Positions 17,521 through 26,772 of a DNA stretch of 64,000 nucleotides are shown here, in pieces. Under the pieces are notes generated by a model that saw only the letters and a program-made list of their open reading frames with translations, searched no databases and was not told where the DNA came from. Source of the stretch: Mesorhizobium sp. NZP2298 (GTDB lineage: Bacteria; Pseudomonadota; Alphaproteobacteria; Rhizobiales; Rhizobiaceae); contig NZ_CP033365.1 of assembly GCF_013170825.1 (NCBI RefSeq), positions 3,856,001-3,920,000 on the forward strand. The letters run 5' to 3'. The translations under genes were made by a program, and so were the position numbers. How positions within the stretch are numbered: the stretch's first letter is position 1; each line of letters opens with the position of its first letter.

Positions 17521-18726
17521 ATGTTCGATCCGCGTCTGAAAGCGCTGCTGGGGGCGGGGTGCTTTTCGGTTGCTTTGATAGGCACGGTGATGGACACGGC
17601 GCATGCTGGCGGCCTTGAGCGCGGCGGCTACGACATCGACCTGTTGTTCGATCCGGCCCCCTTCACTTCGGACGTCAGCGGAACCTATGTCATGCCGCAG
17701 CGCGATCTCAAGAACGCGACGGACACGTCCGGCGGCGGGCTGACGGGCAAGAGTACCGCCCGTAATACAGAGGGCTACTGGGTGCCGTATGTCGGCGTCA
17801 AGGCAACGCTTGGCCATGGCGTTGACTGCATGCTTGACTATTCGCAGCCATGGGGTGCGAGTTCAAACCCCGGTATCTGGAACGGCTCCTATTCCAACAT
17901 CAACACCCAGATCAAAAGCAACAACTATGCTGGCACCTGCTCCTACAAGATGGATGTCGGCAAGGGACAGCTTCGCTTCATCGGTGGCGTTTTCTACCAG
18001 GAAGTCTACGGCTTCAAGGAGAGCTATGCGAACCCGGCCTTGGGCACCACAATCGGTCGTGTTGACCTGAGCAGCAGCGGCTGGGGCTGGCGCGTTGGCG
18101 TCGCCTACGAAATTCCTGATATCGCGCTGCGCGCCAGCCTCGTCTACAATTCGCAGGTGAAGCTCGACAACATCGCGGGCACCTTGAATATTGTCGGCGA
18201 TATATATGGCCCAACCCAGTCGATGCCGGACTCGCTGGAACTGAAATTGCAGTCGGGCATCGCGCCTGGCTGGCTCGCTTTCGGTTCAATCAAGTGGGTC
18301 AACTGGAGCCTGCTGCAAAGCATCCCGATCTGCCCGCAGGGGGTTCCGGCTTCTGTGTGCGTTACCGGTTCGGCGGCGGCCGTTACCTCGCTGGATCTGA
18401 TGTATCGTGACGGCTGGACAGTCACTGGCGGCATCGGCCACCAATTCAACGAGCAGTGGAGCGGCGCGGCCCAGATTTCATGGGACCGCGGGACCTCGCA
18501 CGGCTATGGCGACCAGACCGATACCTGGACGATTGGCGGCGGCGTCGCCTACACTCCCAAGCCCAACATCGAATTGCGCCTGGCTGGCGCGATCGGCGTG
18601 CTGACCAGCGGCCACTCGGGCGTGGTGAACGGCGAGAACGGATTTCAGGCGGGCACGGACGTCAGCTACGACTTTGGTAACGATCTGGTCTCCGCGATCT
18701 CAGGTGGCCTCAAGATCAAGTTCTAA
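17521..18726 (+). CDS. OmpP1/FadL family outer-membrane transport protein (copy 2)
   Basis: A 401-residue paralogue of the preceding protein. It shares the signal-peptide core LKALLGAGCFS, the strand WRVGVAYEIPDIALRASLVY, SGIAPGWLAFGSIKWVNWS and DGWTVTGGIGHQFNEQWSG, and ends in LKIKF with a terminal aromatic. The extracellular loops differ strongly (for example GVPASVCVTGSAAA with a Cys), as expected if the two copies admit different hydrophobic substrates. Start at ATG 17521, with the same GGGGAGGAG ribosome site as copy 1. Confidence 0.85.
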   Translation: MFDPRLKALLGAGCFSVALIGTVMDTAHAGGLERGGYDIDLLFDPAPFTSDVSGTYVMPQRDLKNATDTSGGGLTGKSTARNTEGYWVPYVGVKATLGHGVDCMLDYSQPWGASSNPGIWNGSYSNINTQIKSNNYAGTCSYKMDVGKGQLRFIGGVFYQEVYGFKESYANPALGTTIGRVDLSSSGWGWRVGVAYEIPDIALRASLVYNSQVKLDNIAGTLNIVGDIYGPTQSMPDSLELKLQSGIAPGWLAFGSIKWVNWSLLQSIPICPQGVPASVCVTGSAAAVTSLDLMYRDGWTVTGGIGHQFNEQWSGAAQISWDRGTSHGYGDQTDTWTIGGGVAYTPKPNIELRLAGAIGVLTSGHSGVVNGENGFQAGTDVSYDFGNDLVSAISGGLKIKF

Positions 18727-18743
18727 GCCTATGAAAATACTAG

Positions 18744-18772
18744 AAAAAGTCCGGTAATTGCCCGGCCTTTTT
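18744..18772 (+). terminator. Terminator after the second FadL gene
   Basis: Stem AAAAGtCCGG / CCGGcCTTTTT with one mismatch, ending in a T-run; 17 bases past the stop. Confidence 0.75.
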
Positions 18773-19016
18773 CGTTTGCGCGGGCATTGTTGGTGATGCT
18801 GCTATCCAAGCTGCGTTGCATGGAAGCCGCACTGGGACTGCCTCGTGCGATTGTGACGTTTTGGCAACACTTTCTGAACAACCCCTGCGCTAAAAGTCAG
18901 GCCGAGGAAATTGCCTATTTCCCGCCATAAACCCGGCGCACCTCGAACCTGTCTCGGGACACGTGCCAAAAGGCCCGGCGACGAGGCAGGCCGCACCGCC
19001 CGCGGCAAGGATGAGA

Positions 19017-20741
19017 ATGGACGCCAAGGTCATTTCAAAGGCTAAGCTCCCTAGCCGCCATGTGACTGTCGGTCCGGCGCGCGCGCCGCACCGGTCCTAT
19101 CTCTATGCCATGGGGCTTTCCGCCGCCGAGATCGCGCAGCCGCTGGTCGGCGTAGCCTCGTGCTGGAACGAAGCCGCCCCCTGCAACATCTCGCTGATGC
19201 GCCAGGCGCAGGTGGTCAAGAAGGGGGTGGCGGCCGCCAATGGCACGCCGCGCGAATTCTGCACCATCACCGTCACCGACGGCATCGCCATGGGCCACCA
19301 AGGCATGAAGTCTTCGCTGGTGTCGCGCGAGGTCATCGCCGATTCGGTCGAACTCACCATGCGCGGCCATTGCTATGATGCACTGGTCGGCCTCGCTGGC
19401 TGCGACAAGTCGCTGCCAGGCATGATGATGGCCATGGTGCGGCTCAACGTGCCGTCGATCTTCATCTATGGCGGTTCGATCCTGCCCGGCAGCTATCGCG
19501 GCCGACAGATCACCGTACAGGATGTGTTCGAGGCGGTCGGCCAGCATTCGGTCGGTACGATCGGTGATGCCGAACTGCTCGAGATCGAGCAGGCCGCCTG
19601 TCCCTCGGCCGGCTCCTGCGGCGCCCAGTTCACCGCCAACACCATGGCTACCGTCGCCGAGGCGATCGGCTTGGCGCTGCCTTATTCCTGCGGCGCGCCG
19701 GCCCCTTACGAAATGCGCGACCGTTTCAATTTCGCCTCCGGCGAAAAGATCATGGAGCTGATCGCCAAGAACATCCGGCCGCGCGACATCGTCACGCTGA
19801 AGGCGCTGGAGAATGCGGCGACCGTGGTTTCGGCCACCGGCGGCTCGACCAACGCAGCGCTGCATCTGCCGGCGATCGCGCATGAGGCGGGCATCAAGTT
19901 CGACCTGTTCGACGTGGCGAAAATCTTCGAGAAGACGCCTTACATCGCCGATCTCAAGCCCGGCGGAAAATATGTCGCCAAGGACATGTTCGAGGCCGGC
20001 GGCATTCCGCTGTTGATGAAGACGCTGCTCGACCACGGCTATCTGCATGGCGACTGCCTGACGGTCACTGGCCGTACTTTGGCCGAAAATATGGAGCACG
20101 TTGCCTGGAATGAACACCAGGATGTGGTCCGCCCGGCCAACAGACCAATTACCCAAACCGGCGGTGTCGTGGGGTTGAAGGGAAACCTTGCCCCCGAAGG
20201 CGCGATCGTGAAGGTCGCGGGCATGGCGGAGTTGAAATTCTCCGGCCCGGCGCGCTGCTTCGATTCGGAAGAAGAATGTTTCGAGGCGGTGACGCATCGC
20301 AACTACAGGGAAGGCGAGGTTCTCGTCATCCGCTATGAAGGACCGCGCGGCGGCCCAGGCATGCGTGAGATGCTGTCGACGACGGCGGCCCTCTACGGCC
20401 AGGGCATGGGCGGCAAGGTGGCGCTGATCACCGACGGCCGCTTCTCGGGCGCGACGCGCGGCTTCTGCATCGGCCATGTCGGGCCGGAAGCGGCGGTTGG
20501 CGGTCCGATCGGTCTCATCCGGGATGGCGACATGATCTCGATCGATGCCGTGAACGGCACGATCGAAGTGGCGCTGACCGACGCCGAACTGGCGGCGCGG
20601 GCAAAGACATGGAAGGCGCGCACGACCGACTACCAGTCGGGCGCGATATGGAAATACGCGCAGACGGTCGGGTCTGCCAGGGATGGTGCGGTCACCCATC
20701 CGGGCGGTGCGAAAGAAACACACTGTTATGCGGATATCTGA
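19017..20741 (+). CDS. ilvD: Dihydroxy-acid dehydratase
   Basis: A 574-residue IlvD/Edd family enzyme that dehydrates 2,3-dihydroxy acids to 2-oxo acids in isoleucine and valine synthesis. The Fe-S ligand regions are visible: [10 protein letters not shown] (Cys49), [14 protein letters not shown] (Cys129) and [16 protein letters not shown] (Cys195/201). Also seen are [21 protein letters not shown] and [17 protein letters not shown] lies 5 bases before ATG 19017; upstream in-frame codons give no homologous sequence. Its 3' end overlaps the exoR start by 14 bases, so exoR is probably co-transcribed. Confidence 0.95.
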   Translation: MDAKVISKAKLPSRHVTVGPARAPHRSYLYAMGLSAAEIAQPLVGVASCWNEAAPCNISLMRQAQVVKKGVAAANGTPREFCTITVTDGIAMGHQGMKSSLVSREVIADSVELTMRGHCYDALVGLAGCDKSLPGMMMAMVRLNVPSIFIYGGSILPGSYRGRQITVQDVFEAVGQHSVGTIGDAELLEIEQAACPSAGSCGAQFTANTMATVAEAIGLALPYSCGAPAPYEMRDRFNFASGEKIMELIAKNIRPRDIVTLKALENAATVVSATGGSTNAALHLPAIAHEAGIKFDLFDVAKIFEKTPYIADLKPGGKYVAKDMFEAGGIPLLMKTLLDHGYLHGDCLTVTGRTLAENMEHVAWNEHQDVVRPANRPITQTGGVVGLKGNLAPEGAIVKVAGMAELKFSGPARCFDSEEECFEAVTHRNYREGEVLVIRYEGPRGGPGMREMLSTTAALYGQGMGGKVALITDGRFSGATRGFCIGHVGPEAAVGGPIGLIRDGDMISIDAVNGTIEVALTDAELAARAKTWKARTTDYQSGAIWKYAQTVGSARDGAVTHPGGAKETHCYADI

Positions 20742-21558
20742 GTTGTTGAGGTCATCTGTCCTTCCGGCACTGGTCGCTGTTGCGATCTTTGGCGCCGTGG
20801 GCCAGGCTTTGGCCTTCGACGACAAGGTGTTCGACGACAAGACCGGCGTGAAGCCGCAGTCCAGTCCATGGGCAGTGTTCCAGTTCGGCTTCTCCGCCTA
20901 CAAGAACGGCCACAAGGAACAGGCCGCCGAGGCCTATAAGTACGCCGCCGAAAACGGCCAGATTGGCGCCACCTGGAAGCTTGCGCGCATGTATGCCGAG
21001 GGCGATGGCGTGGCCCGCGACGACTATGAGGCGTTCAAGTTCTTCTCGGAAATCGTCGACCAGGATGTCGAGCCCGGTTCTCCAGAGGAAAGCTACGTGT
21101 CGGACGCGCTGGTGGCGCTCGGCGACTATCTGCGCAAGGGCATTCCGGGCAGTCCGGTCACCGAGAACGAGGTGGCCGCGCAGGAATATTACATGCGCGC
21201 CGCCGCCAACTACCGCAACCCGAACGCCCAGTTCGAGATGGGGCAGATGTTTCTGAAAGGCGAGGGCGGCGTGAAGGCCAGCGTCAAGCAGGCCGGGCGC
21301 TGGTTCCAGCTCGCCGCCGAGAAGGGCCATGCCGGCGCGCAAGCGACGCTTGGCCATCTCTTGTTCCAGAGCGGCAAGATCGTTCGCGGCTTGGCGATGA
21401 TGACCGCGGCGCTCGAACGCGCGTCGCCGGCCGACCAGCCCTGGATCCGAGGCATGCAGGAAGAGGCTTTTGCCGCGGCCGGTGAAGCTGATCGCCGCAC
21501 GGCGATTTCGCTGGCGGATGATATCCTTACCAAGGGCACCGCCAACGCAGACCAGTAA
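20728..21558 (+). CDS. exoR: ExoR-type periplasmic exopolysaccharide regulator (Sel1 repeats)
   Basis: A 276-residue secreted protein with a signal peptide ending GAVGQALA and a series of Sel1/TPR-like repeats ([70 protein letters not shown]). This matches rhizobial ExoR in length and order. In Sinorhizobium, ExoR binds the sensor ExoS in the periplasm and holds the ExoS-ChvI system off, controlling succinoglycan, motility and symbiosis. Start ATG 20728 overlaps ilvD. The adjacent ilvD may tie its expression to growth, but that is inference. Confidence 0.9.
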   Translation: MRISELLRSSVLPALVAVAIFGAVGQALAFDDKVFDDKTGVKPQSSPWAVFQFGFSAYKNGHKEQAAEAYKYAAENGQIGATWKLARMYAEGDGVARDDYEAFKFFSEIVDQDVEPGSPEESYVSDALVALGDYLRKGIPGSPVTENEVAAQEYYMRAAANYRNPNAQFEMGQMFLKGEGGVKASVKQAGRWFQLAAEKGHAGAQATLGHLLFQSGKIVRGLAMMTAALERASPADQPWIRGMQEEAFAAAGEADRRTAISLADDILTKGTANADQ

Positions 21559-21598
21559 GGGTGATCTTCCCCCGAGGGAGATCAGCTATCGGGAAAAA

Positions 21599-21898
21599 TC
21601 AATTTTCGGTCGGTTCCGTCGGCACCATGCTTGGCGCGGGCGTCGAGATCGGCGTGACATGCAGGTGCGGCGCCATCTTGTTTTCGGGGCAGCTGTCGCC
21701 GACCTTGGTCCAGGATGTGTTGTTGAGCACCATGTCGCAGCGCGCCAGATGGCTCTGGTCGGCAACCGTCAGGCAGGCGACCTGACCGACCCGATAGGAT
21801 TTTCCATTGGCGAGACATTCCGGGGCGGCGAAGGCCGGCAGCATGACGACCGTGGCGAATGCCAAGCCGATCGGACAAGCAACGAATCGAAAAGTCAT
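21599..21898 (-). CDS. Small secreted Cys-containing protein
   Basis: A 99-residue protein. It has a signal peptide (MTFRFVACPIGLAFATVVML, cleaved after PAFA), then a short domain with four Cys (APECLANGK, VACLTVADQ, ARCDMVL, DSCPENK) that could form two disulfides, and a Pro/Thr-rich tail. GGGGG before ATG 21898 fits a ribosome site. I do not recognise a family. It is convergent with exoR and stands alone. Confidence 0.6.
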   Translation of the reverse strand: MTFRFVACPIGLAFATVVMLPAFAAPECLANGKSYRVGQVACLTVADQSHLARCDMVLNNTSWTKVGDSCPENKMAPHLHVTPISTPAPSMVPTEPTEN

Positions 21899-21987
21899 GG
21901 AAACCCCCGCCGCCATGATGGTTCTACATCATGCGCCTGATTTGTGGCGATACAAAGCCGGGGCGATTCGATGGCGGAAGGGGCTGG

Positions 21988-22782
21988 TCAGGCTGGCTGC
22001 AGCGCGAGATCGATCGCCACCGGCACATGATCGGATGGCTTTTCCCAGGCGCGCACATGCTTTTCGATCGAGGCCGACGAGAATCGGTTGGCGGCTTCCG
22101 GCGACAGCAGCAGATGGTCGATGCGGATGCCGTTGTTCTTCTGCCAGGCACCGGCCTGATAGTCCCAGAAGGTGTAGGTGTCGGGCGCATCGGTCACCGC
22201 GCGCACCGCTTCGGTGAAGCCGAGATTGAGCAGCCGCCGGAACGCCTGCCGCGTCTGCGGCTGGAACAGCGCGTCGCCCAGCCAGTTCTCCGGGAAGCGC
22301 GCATCGATCGGCTCGGGAATGACGTTATAGTCGCCGGCCAGCACGAGTGCCTCTTCCAGTCTCAGCCGTTCTTCTGCCCAGCGTTCCAGACGGGCCATCC
22401 AGGACAGCTTGTAAGGAAACTTCTTGTCGTCATCGATCGGATTGCCATTCGGCAGATAGAGGGAGGCGACGCGAAGCGCGCCCTTGTCGGTCGAGAAGAC
22501 GCCTTCGATGAAGCGCGCCTGCTCGTCGGTGTCGTCACCCGGCAACCCTCTGATGACTTCGTCAAAGCGCAGCTTCGACAGCAGCGCCACGCCGTTGAAA
22601 CCCTTCTGGCCATGAGTTTCGACATTGTAGCCAAGCGCCTCGATCTCGGCGCGCGGGAACTGCTCGTCGACCGTCTTGATCTCCTGCAGGCAAACGATGT
22701 CGGGCGCGCTTTCGGTCAACCAATGGGTGAGGTTGCCGATGCGGGCGCGAACGCCGTTGATGTTCCAGGTGACGATTTTCAT
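21988..22782 (-). CDS. xthA: Exodeoxyribonuclease III (AP endonuclease)
   Basis: A 264-residue member of the exonuclease III/APE family that cuts DNA at abasic sites and removes 3' blocks. Active-site motifs are visible: MKIVTWNINGVRARI, CLQEIKTVDEQFP (metal-binding Glu), LAGDYNVIPEPID (Asp/Asn), NNGIRIDHLLLSP and the terminal SDHVPV (Asp-His pair). Start ATG 22782 gives the canonical MKIVTWN start. It is the third gene of a minus-strand erpA-VOC-xthA transcript, with a 14-base gap. Confidence 0.95.
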   Translation of the reverse strand: MKIVTWNINGVRARIGNLTHWLTESAPDIVCLQEIKTVDEQFPRAEIEALGYNVETHGQKGFNGVALLSKLRFDEVIRGLPGDDTDEQARFIEGVFSTDKGALRVASLYLPNGNPIDDDKKFPYKLSWMARLERWAEERLRLEEALVLAGDYNVIPEPIDARFPENWLGDALFQPQTRQAFRRLLNLGFTEAVRAVTDAPDTYTFWDYQAGAWQKNNGIRIDHLLLSPEAANRFSSASIEKHVRAWEKPSDHVPVAIDLALQPA

Positions 22783-22796
22783 GACGCTCTCGGTGC

Positions 22797-23195
22797 TTAT
22801 TCTGAGGGTTCTTGCGCTGGATGGCGTTCGACCAGGCCGATCGTATTGCCTGCCGGGTCCTTTAGGAAGGCCATCCACTCGCTTTCCCCCGCCGGACCGA
22901 ACTGGCCCTCGGTATCGCGATGCACGAGCGCCGGCGGCGCGGTGAAGGGGACGCCCGCGGCTTTTGCCCCGGCGTGGAAGGCTTCGAGGCCCGTTATGTC
23001 GAGATAGACCGTGCCGGCGGGTATGCCGTCGGTGAACAGCAGCCGTACGGCGCCTGCCATGATGAAAGCGATGCCCGGTGGGTCGAAGCGGGCATGCACA
23101 TTCATGCCGAGCACCTCGCGCCAGAAGGCGAGCGTCGAATCAAGATCGCGTCCGGCCGACAGCGCGACCTGACGGACCGCGCCGACGGCAGGCAT
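22797..23195 (-). CDS. VOC-family protein
   Basis: A 132-residue glyoxalase-fold protein. The paired modules are seen in RQVALSAGRDLDSTLAFWRE (first strand and helix) and the closing WMAFLKDPAGNTIGLVE. The layout is like methylmalonyl-CoA epimerase and lactoylglutathione lyase relatives. Catalytic metal ligands cannot be assigned with confidence. It is 4 bases after erpA and 14 before xthA. Confidence 0.8.
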   Translation of the reverse strand: MPAVGAVRQVALSAGRDLDSTLAFWREVLGMNVHARFDPPGIAFIMAGAVRLLFTDGIPAGTVYLDITGLEAFHAGAKAAGVPFTAPPALVHRDTEGQFGPAGESEWMAFLKDPAGNTIGLVERHPAQEPSE

Positions 23196-23199
23196 GCCG

Positions 23200-23547
23200 C
23201 TAGATGGAGAAACTGGTGCCGCAGCCGCAGGAGGCGACCGCGTTCGGATTGCGGATCTGGAACGACTGGCCCATCAGGTCGTCGACGAAGTCGATCACCG
23301 ACCCGCCCATATAGACCAGAGACAAATCGTCGATCAGCACCGTGGCGCCATCCTTCTCGATGGCGACGTCATCGTCGTTGCGTGTATCGACCAGATCGAA
23401 CTTGTAGGAAAAGCCGGAGCAACCGCCGCCTTCGACGGAAACGCGCAACGCCGTCTTGCCGGCCTCGTTAGAGACAATCCTGGCGATCCGCTTGGCGGCG
23501 GCCTCGGTCATATCGACTTTCATGGCGGTCTTGGCATCCGCGCCCAT
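23200..23547 (-). CDS. erpA: Iron-sulfur cluster insertion protein (A-type carrier, ErpA-like)
   Basis: A 115-residue A-type Fe-S carrier. The three cluster-binding Cys are present: Cys43 in EGGGCSGFSY and Cys107/Cys109 in ASCGCGTSF. The family start MTEAAAKRIARIV and VYMGGSVIDFVDD are also visible. The protein delivers Fe-S clusters to apo-targets in the cytoplasm. Start ATG 23547 with AAGG upstream; ATG 23523 is an alternative. First gene of erpA-VOC-xthA, divergent from dgt. Confidence 0.9.
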   Translation of the reverse strand: MGADAKTAMKVDMTEAAAKRIARIVSNEAGKTALRVSVEGGGCSGFSYKFDLVDTRNDDDVAIEKDGATVLIDDLSLVYMGGSVIDFVDDLMGQSFQIRNPNAVASCGCGTSFSI

Positions 23548-23634
23548 GGGCGTCACCTTGCTTTCGGTTTCACATGATAGGTATGAAGCGCAAGCGGCCA
23601 AGTCAACTAGACCAGTCAACCTGCGGCATCGACC

Positions 23635-24849
23635 ATGACCAACGAGTTGGGCGACATCGGATTCGGCTACCGGCCGCGCGCGGCCTATGCCACGGATCCG
23701 GCGCGCTCGCGCGGCCGGCTGTTCGACGAGGTCGAAAGCCCGACCCGCACGCCGTTCCAGCGCGACCGCGACCGCATCATCCATTCGACGGCGTTCCGGC
23801 GACTCAAGCACAAGACCCAGGTCTTCATCGCCCATGAAGGCGACCATTATCGCACAAGGCTGACCCATTCGATCGAGGTGGCCCAGATCGCGCGTGCTCT
23901 GGCGCGGGCGCTGCGTGGCGACGAGGATCTGGCCGAAGCTGTGGCGCTGGTGCATGATTTCGGCCACACGCCTTTCGGCCACACCGGCGAGGACGCGCTG
24001 AACGACAAGATGGCCGCCTGGGGCGGTTTCGATCACAATGCGCAATCGCTGCGTATCGTGACCCGGCTGGAAGCGCGCTACGCCGAATTCGACGGGCTGA
24101 ACTTGAGCTGGGAGACGCTGGAAGGCCTGGTCAAGCACAATGGCCCGCTGACGGACAGCAGCGGCAAGGGCCTGAAAGGGCCGGTGCCGCAGGCGATCCG
24201 CGATTACTCAGAGCTGCAGGATCTCGAACTGGACCACTTCGCCGGCATCGAGGCGCAGTGCGCCGCCATCGCGGACGATATCGCCTACAATACGCATGAC
24301 ATCGACGACGGCTTGCGGGCAGGGCTGCTGACGCTCGACATGCTGGAGGCCGTCTCGCTGCCGGGAGCGATCCTGCGGGGGGTGCGCCAACGCTATCCGG
24401 CGCTCGATGGCGTGCGCACCGGCCACGAACTGATGCGGCGGCAGATCACCGCCATGGTCGAGGATGTCATCGTTTCCGCGACCGCCAATCTGGAGCGTGT
24501 CGGCCCGCGCAATGCCGATGCTGTGAGGGCGGCCGGCGAGACGATGGTGGCCTTTTCCACCGAGATGGCCGCGGCCGAGAAGGAACTGAAGGCCTTTCTC
24601 TACAAGCACCTCTATCGGCACAAGGAGGTGATGCGGGTGCGCGCCGGCGCCGAGCAGATCGTCAGGGACCTGTTCGACGTCTATTTCGCCGATCCGCGCG
24701 CCATGCCCGACGGCTGGCGCGAGGGGCTGGACCGGGCCGAGGACCGCATCAAGGCGCGCAGCGTGGCCGATTTCCTGGCAGGGATGACCGACACCTACGC
24801 GCTCAAGGAACATCGGCGTTTGTTTGACCGCACCCCGGATTTGAGCTAG
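23635..24849 (+). CDS. dgt: Deoxyguanosinetriphosphate triphosphohydrolase-like protein
   Basis: A 404-residue HD-domain nucleotide hydrolase. Metal ligands are seen in [16 protein letters not shown] (His) and [16 protein letters not shown] (the HD pair and a following His); [16 protein letters not shown] holds the later Asp. The N-terminal [20 protein letters not shown] and [15 protein letters not shown] match the dGTPase-like family. It removes triphosphate from dNTPs to balance pools. It is followed 62 bases on by argS, the usual order in rhizobia. Confidence 0.93.
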   Translation: MTNELGDIGFGYRPRAAYATDPARSRGRLFDEVESPTRTPFQRDRDRIIHSTAFRRLKHKTQVFIAHEGDHYRTRLTHSIEVAQIARALARALRGDEDLAEAVALVHDFGHTPFGHTGEDALNDKMAAWGGFDHNAQSLRIVTRLEARYAEFDGLNLSWETLEGLVKHNGPLTDSSGKGLKGPVPQAIRDYSELQDLELDHFAGIEAQCAAIADDIAYNTHDIDDGLRAGLLTLDMLEAVSLPGAILRGVRQRYPALDGVRTGHELMRRQITAMVEDVIVSATANLERVGPRNADAVRAAGETMVAFSTEMAAAEKELKAFLYKHLYRHKEVMRVRAGAEQIVRDLFDVYFADPRAMPDGWREGLDRAEDRIKARSVADFLAGMTDTYALKEHRRLFDRTPDLS

Positions 24850-24911
24850 GGCGGGCGCGATTTTGCCGGCCAACGAGCCGGATTCACCATAAAGCCGCCA
24901 GAGCAATACCC

Positions 24912-26669
24912 ATGAACATCTTCGCCGATTTCACCGCGCGAGTCACAAAGGCTGTCGAAGCGCTTGATCTGAAAGACAAGGACGGCGTTTCGCCTGACCT
25001 GTCGCGCATTGCCGTCGAACCGCCGCGCGACCCCAGCCATGGCGATCTCGCGACCAATGCGGCAATGGTGTTGGCCAAGCCCACCGGCCAGAACCCGCGC
25101 GCGCTGGCCGAAAGGCTGGCACTGGCGCTTCGGGGCGACAAGGATGTCGCCGCCGTCGACGTCGCCGGTCCCGGCTTCGTCAATCTGAGGCTGAAGGACG
25201 GTTTCTGGCAGGCTCATCTGTCGGCACTTCTGGGCGAGGGCCGCGATTATGGCCGCTCGACGATCGGCGCCGGCCGGAAAACCAATGTCGAATATGTCTC
25301 GGCCAACCCGACGGGGCCGATGCATGTCGGCCATTGCCGGGGCGCCGTGGTGGGCGACGCGCTCGCCAATCTGATGGCGTTTGCCGGTTACGACGTGACC
25401 AAGGAATATGTCATCAATGATGCCGGCGGACAGATCGACGTGCTCGGCCGCTCGGTCATACTGCGGTATCGAGAGGCGCTCGGCGACGAGATCGGCGAGA
25501 TACCGGCCGGCCTGTATCCAGGTGATTACTTGGTTCCTCTCGGCCAGGCGCTGGCGAAAGAATTCGGCCGCAGCCTGCTCCAAATGCCGGAGGATGAGGC
25601 GCTGGCCATCGTCAAAGACCGCGCAATCGACGCGATGATGGCGATGATTCGCGATGATCTGGCGCTGCTCAACGTGCATCACGACGTGTTCTTCTCCGAA
25701 CGCACGCTGCACGCCGACAATGCCAGGAAAATCCGCCTGGCGATCAATGATCTGACGCTGAAGGGCCATATCTACAAGGGCAAGCTGCCGCCGCCCAAGG
25801 GCGAGAAGCCGGACGACTGGGAAGACCGCGAGCAGACGCTGTTCCGCTCGACGGCGGTCGGCGACGACATGGACCGGGCGCTGGTCAAGTCCGACGGCTC
25901 GTTCACCTATTTCGCCGCCGATGTGGCGTATCTGAAGGACAAGGTCGATCGCGGCTTCGTCGACCTGATCTACGTGCTTGGCGCCGACCATGGCGGCTAC
26001 GTCAAGCGGCTGGAGGCCTTGGCGCGGGCGATTGCCGGCGACGACGTGAAGCTCACGGTCCTGCTTTGCAATCTGGTCAAGCTATTTCGCGACGGCGAGC
26101 CGGTCCGTATGGGAAAAAGGGCTGGGAATTTCATCACCGCGCGCGAAGTCATTGAAGAGGTGGGCCGCGACGCGGTGCGCTTCATGATGCTGTTCCGCAA
26201 AAGCGATGCACCGCTCGATTTCGACTTCGCCAAGGTCACCGAGCAATCCAAGGACAATCCGGTGTTTTACGTGCAGTACGCTTCGGCGCGCTGCCATTCG
26301 GTGTTCCGGCAGGCAAGCGAGCAATTGGGCGAGGCGAATTTCGACCGCGGCAGCCTGGCGGCCGCCGTCGCGTCGCTGACCGACGAGGGCGAGATCGGCC
26401 TGATCCGCAAGCTCGCCGAATATCCACGCCTGATCGAATCCGCCGCTCTTGCGCTGGAGCCGCATAGGCTGGCATTTTACCTCTATGATCTGGCTTCCAG
26501 TTTCCATGGACACTGGAACCGGGGCACGGATAATCCGGACTTACGTTTTGTTAAGGTTAACGACCGACAATTGACTCATGCCAGACTAGGGCTGGTGCAG
26601 GCTGTTTCGGACGTTCTGACGTCCGGCCTGACGTTGATCGGAGCCGCAGCGCCCACCGAAATGCGTTAG
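24912..26669 (+). CDS. argS: Arginyl-tRNA synthetase
   Basis: A 585-residue class I synthetase charging tRNA-Arg. The N-terminal Add-1 domain is followed by the HIGH site HVGH (residues 138-141) within [18 protein letters not shown]. The usual KMSKS is replaced by MGKRAGN (residues 400-406), normal for many ArgRS. The C-terminal DALR anticodon-binding domain ends in [19 protein letters not shown]. It begins a co-oriented chain with the SPOR gene, nagZ and scpAB. Confidence 0.97.
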   Translation: MNIFADFTARVTKAVEALDLKDKDGVSPDLSRIAVEPPRDPSHGDLATNAAMVLAKPTGQNPRALAERLALALRGDKDVAAVDVAGPGFVNLRLKDGFWQAHLSALLGEGRDYGRSTIGAGRKTNVEYVSANPTGPMHVGHCRGAVVGDALANLMAFAGYDVTKEYVINDAGGQIDVLGRSVILRYREALGDEIGEIPAGLYPGDYLVPLGQALAKEFGRSLLQMPEDEALAIVKDRAIDAMMAMIRDDLALLNVHHDVFFSERTLHADNARKIRLAINDLTLKGHIYKGKLPPPKGEKPDDWEDREQTLFRSTAVGDDMDRALVKSDGSFTYFAADVAYLKDKVDRGFVDLIYVLGADHGGYVKRLEALARAIAGDDVKLTVLLCNLVKLFRDGEPVRMGKRAGNFITAREVIEEVGRDAVRFMMLFRKSDAPLDFDFAKVTEQSKDNPVFYVQYASARCHSVFRQASEQLGEANFDRGSLAAAVASLTDEGEIGLIRKLAEYPRLIESAALALEPHRLAFYLYDLASSFHGHWNRGTDNPDLRFVKVNDRQLTHARLGLVQAVSDVLTSGLTLIGAAAPTEMR

Positions 26670-26772
26670 GTTTGACTAAAAAACCTGTCACCTTTTGCCC
26701 ACATTGCGCTGGTAAGGGCCAACCCTGCGCGACGTCCATGGCGTCCGAATGAGTGCGAGTTCGGGAACAATA

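Noticed and set aside
19035..20840. 601-residue minus-strand open frame
   Set aside because: It lies opposite ilvD and runs past its end; the composition is that of an antisense shadow.
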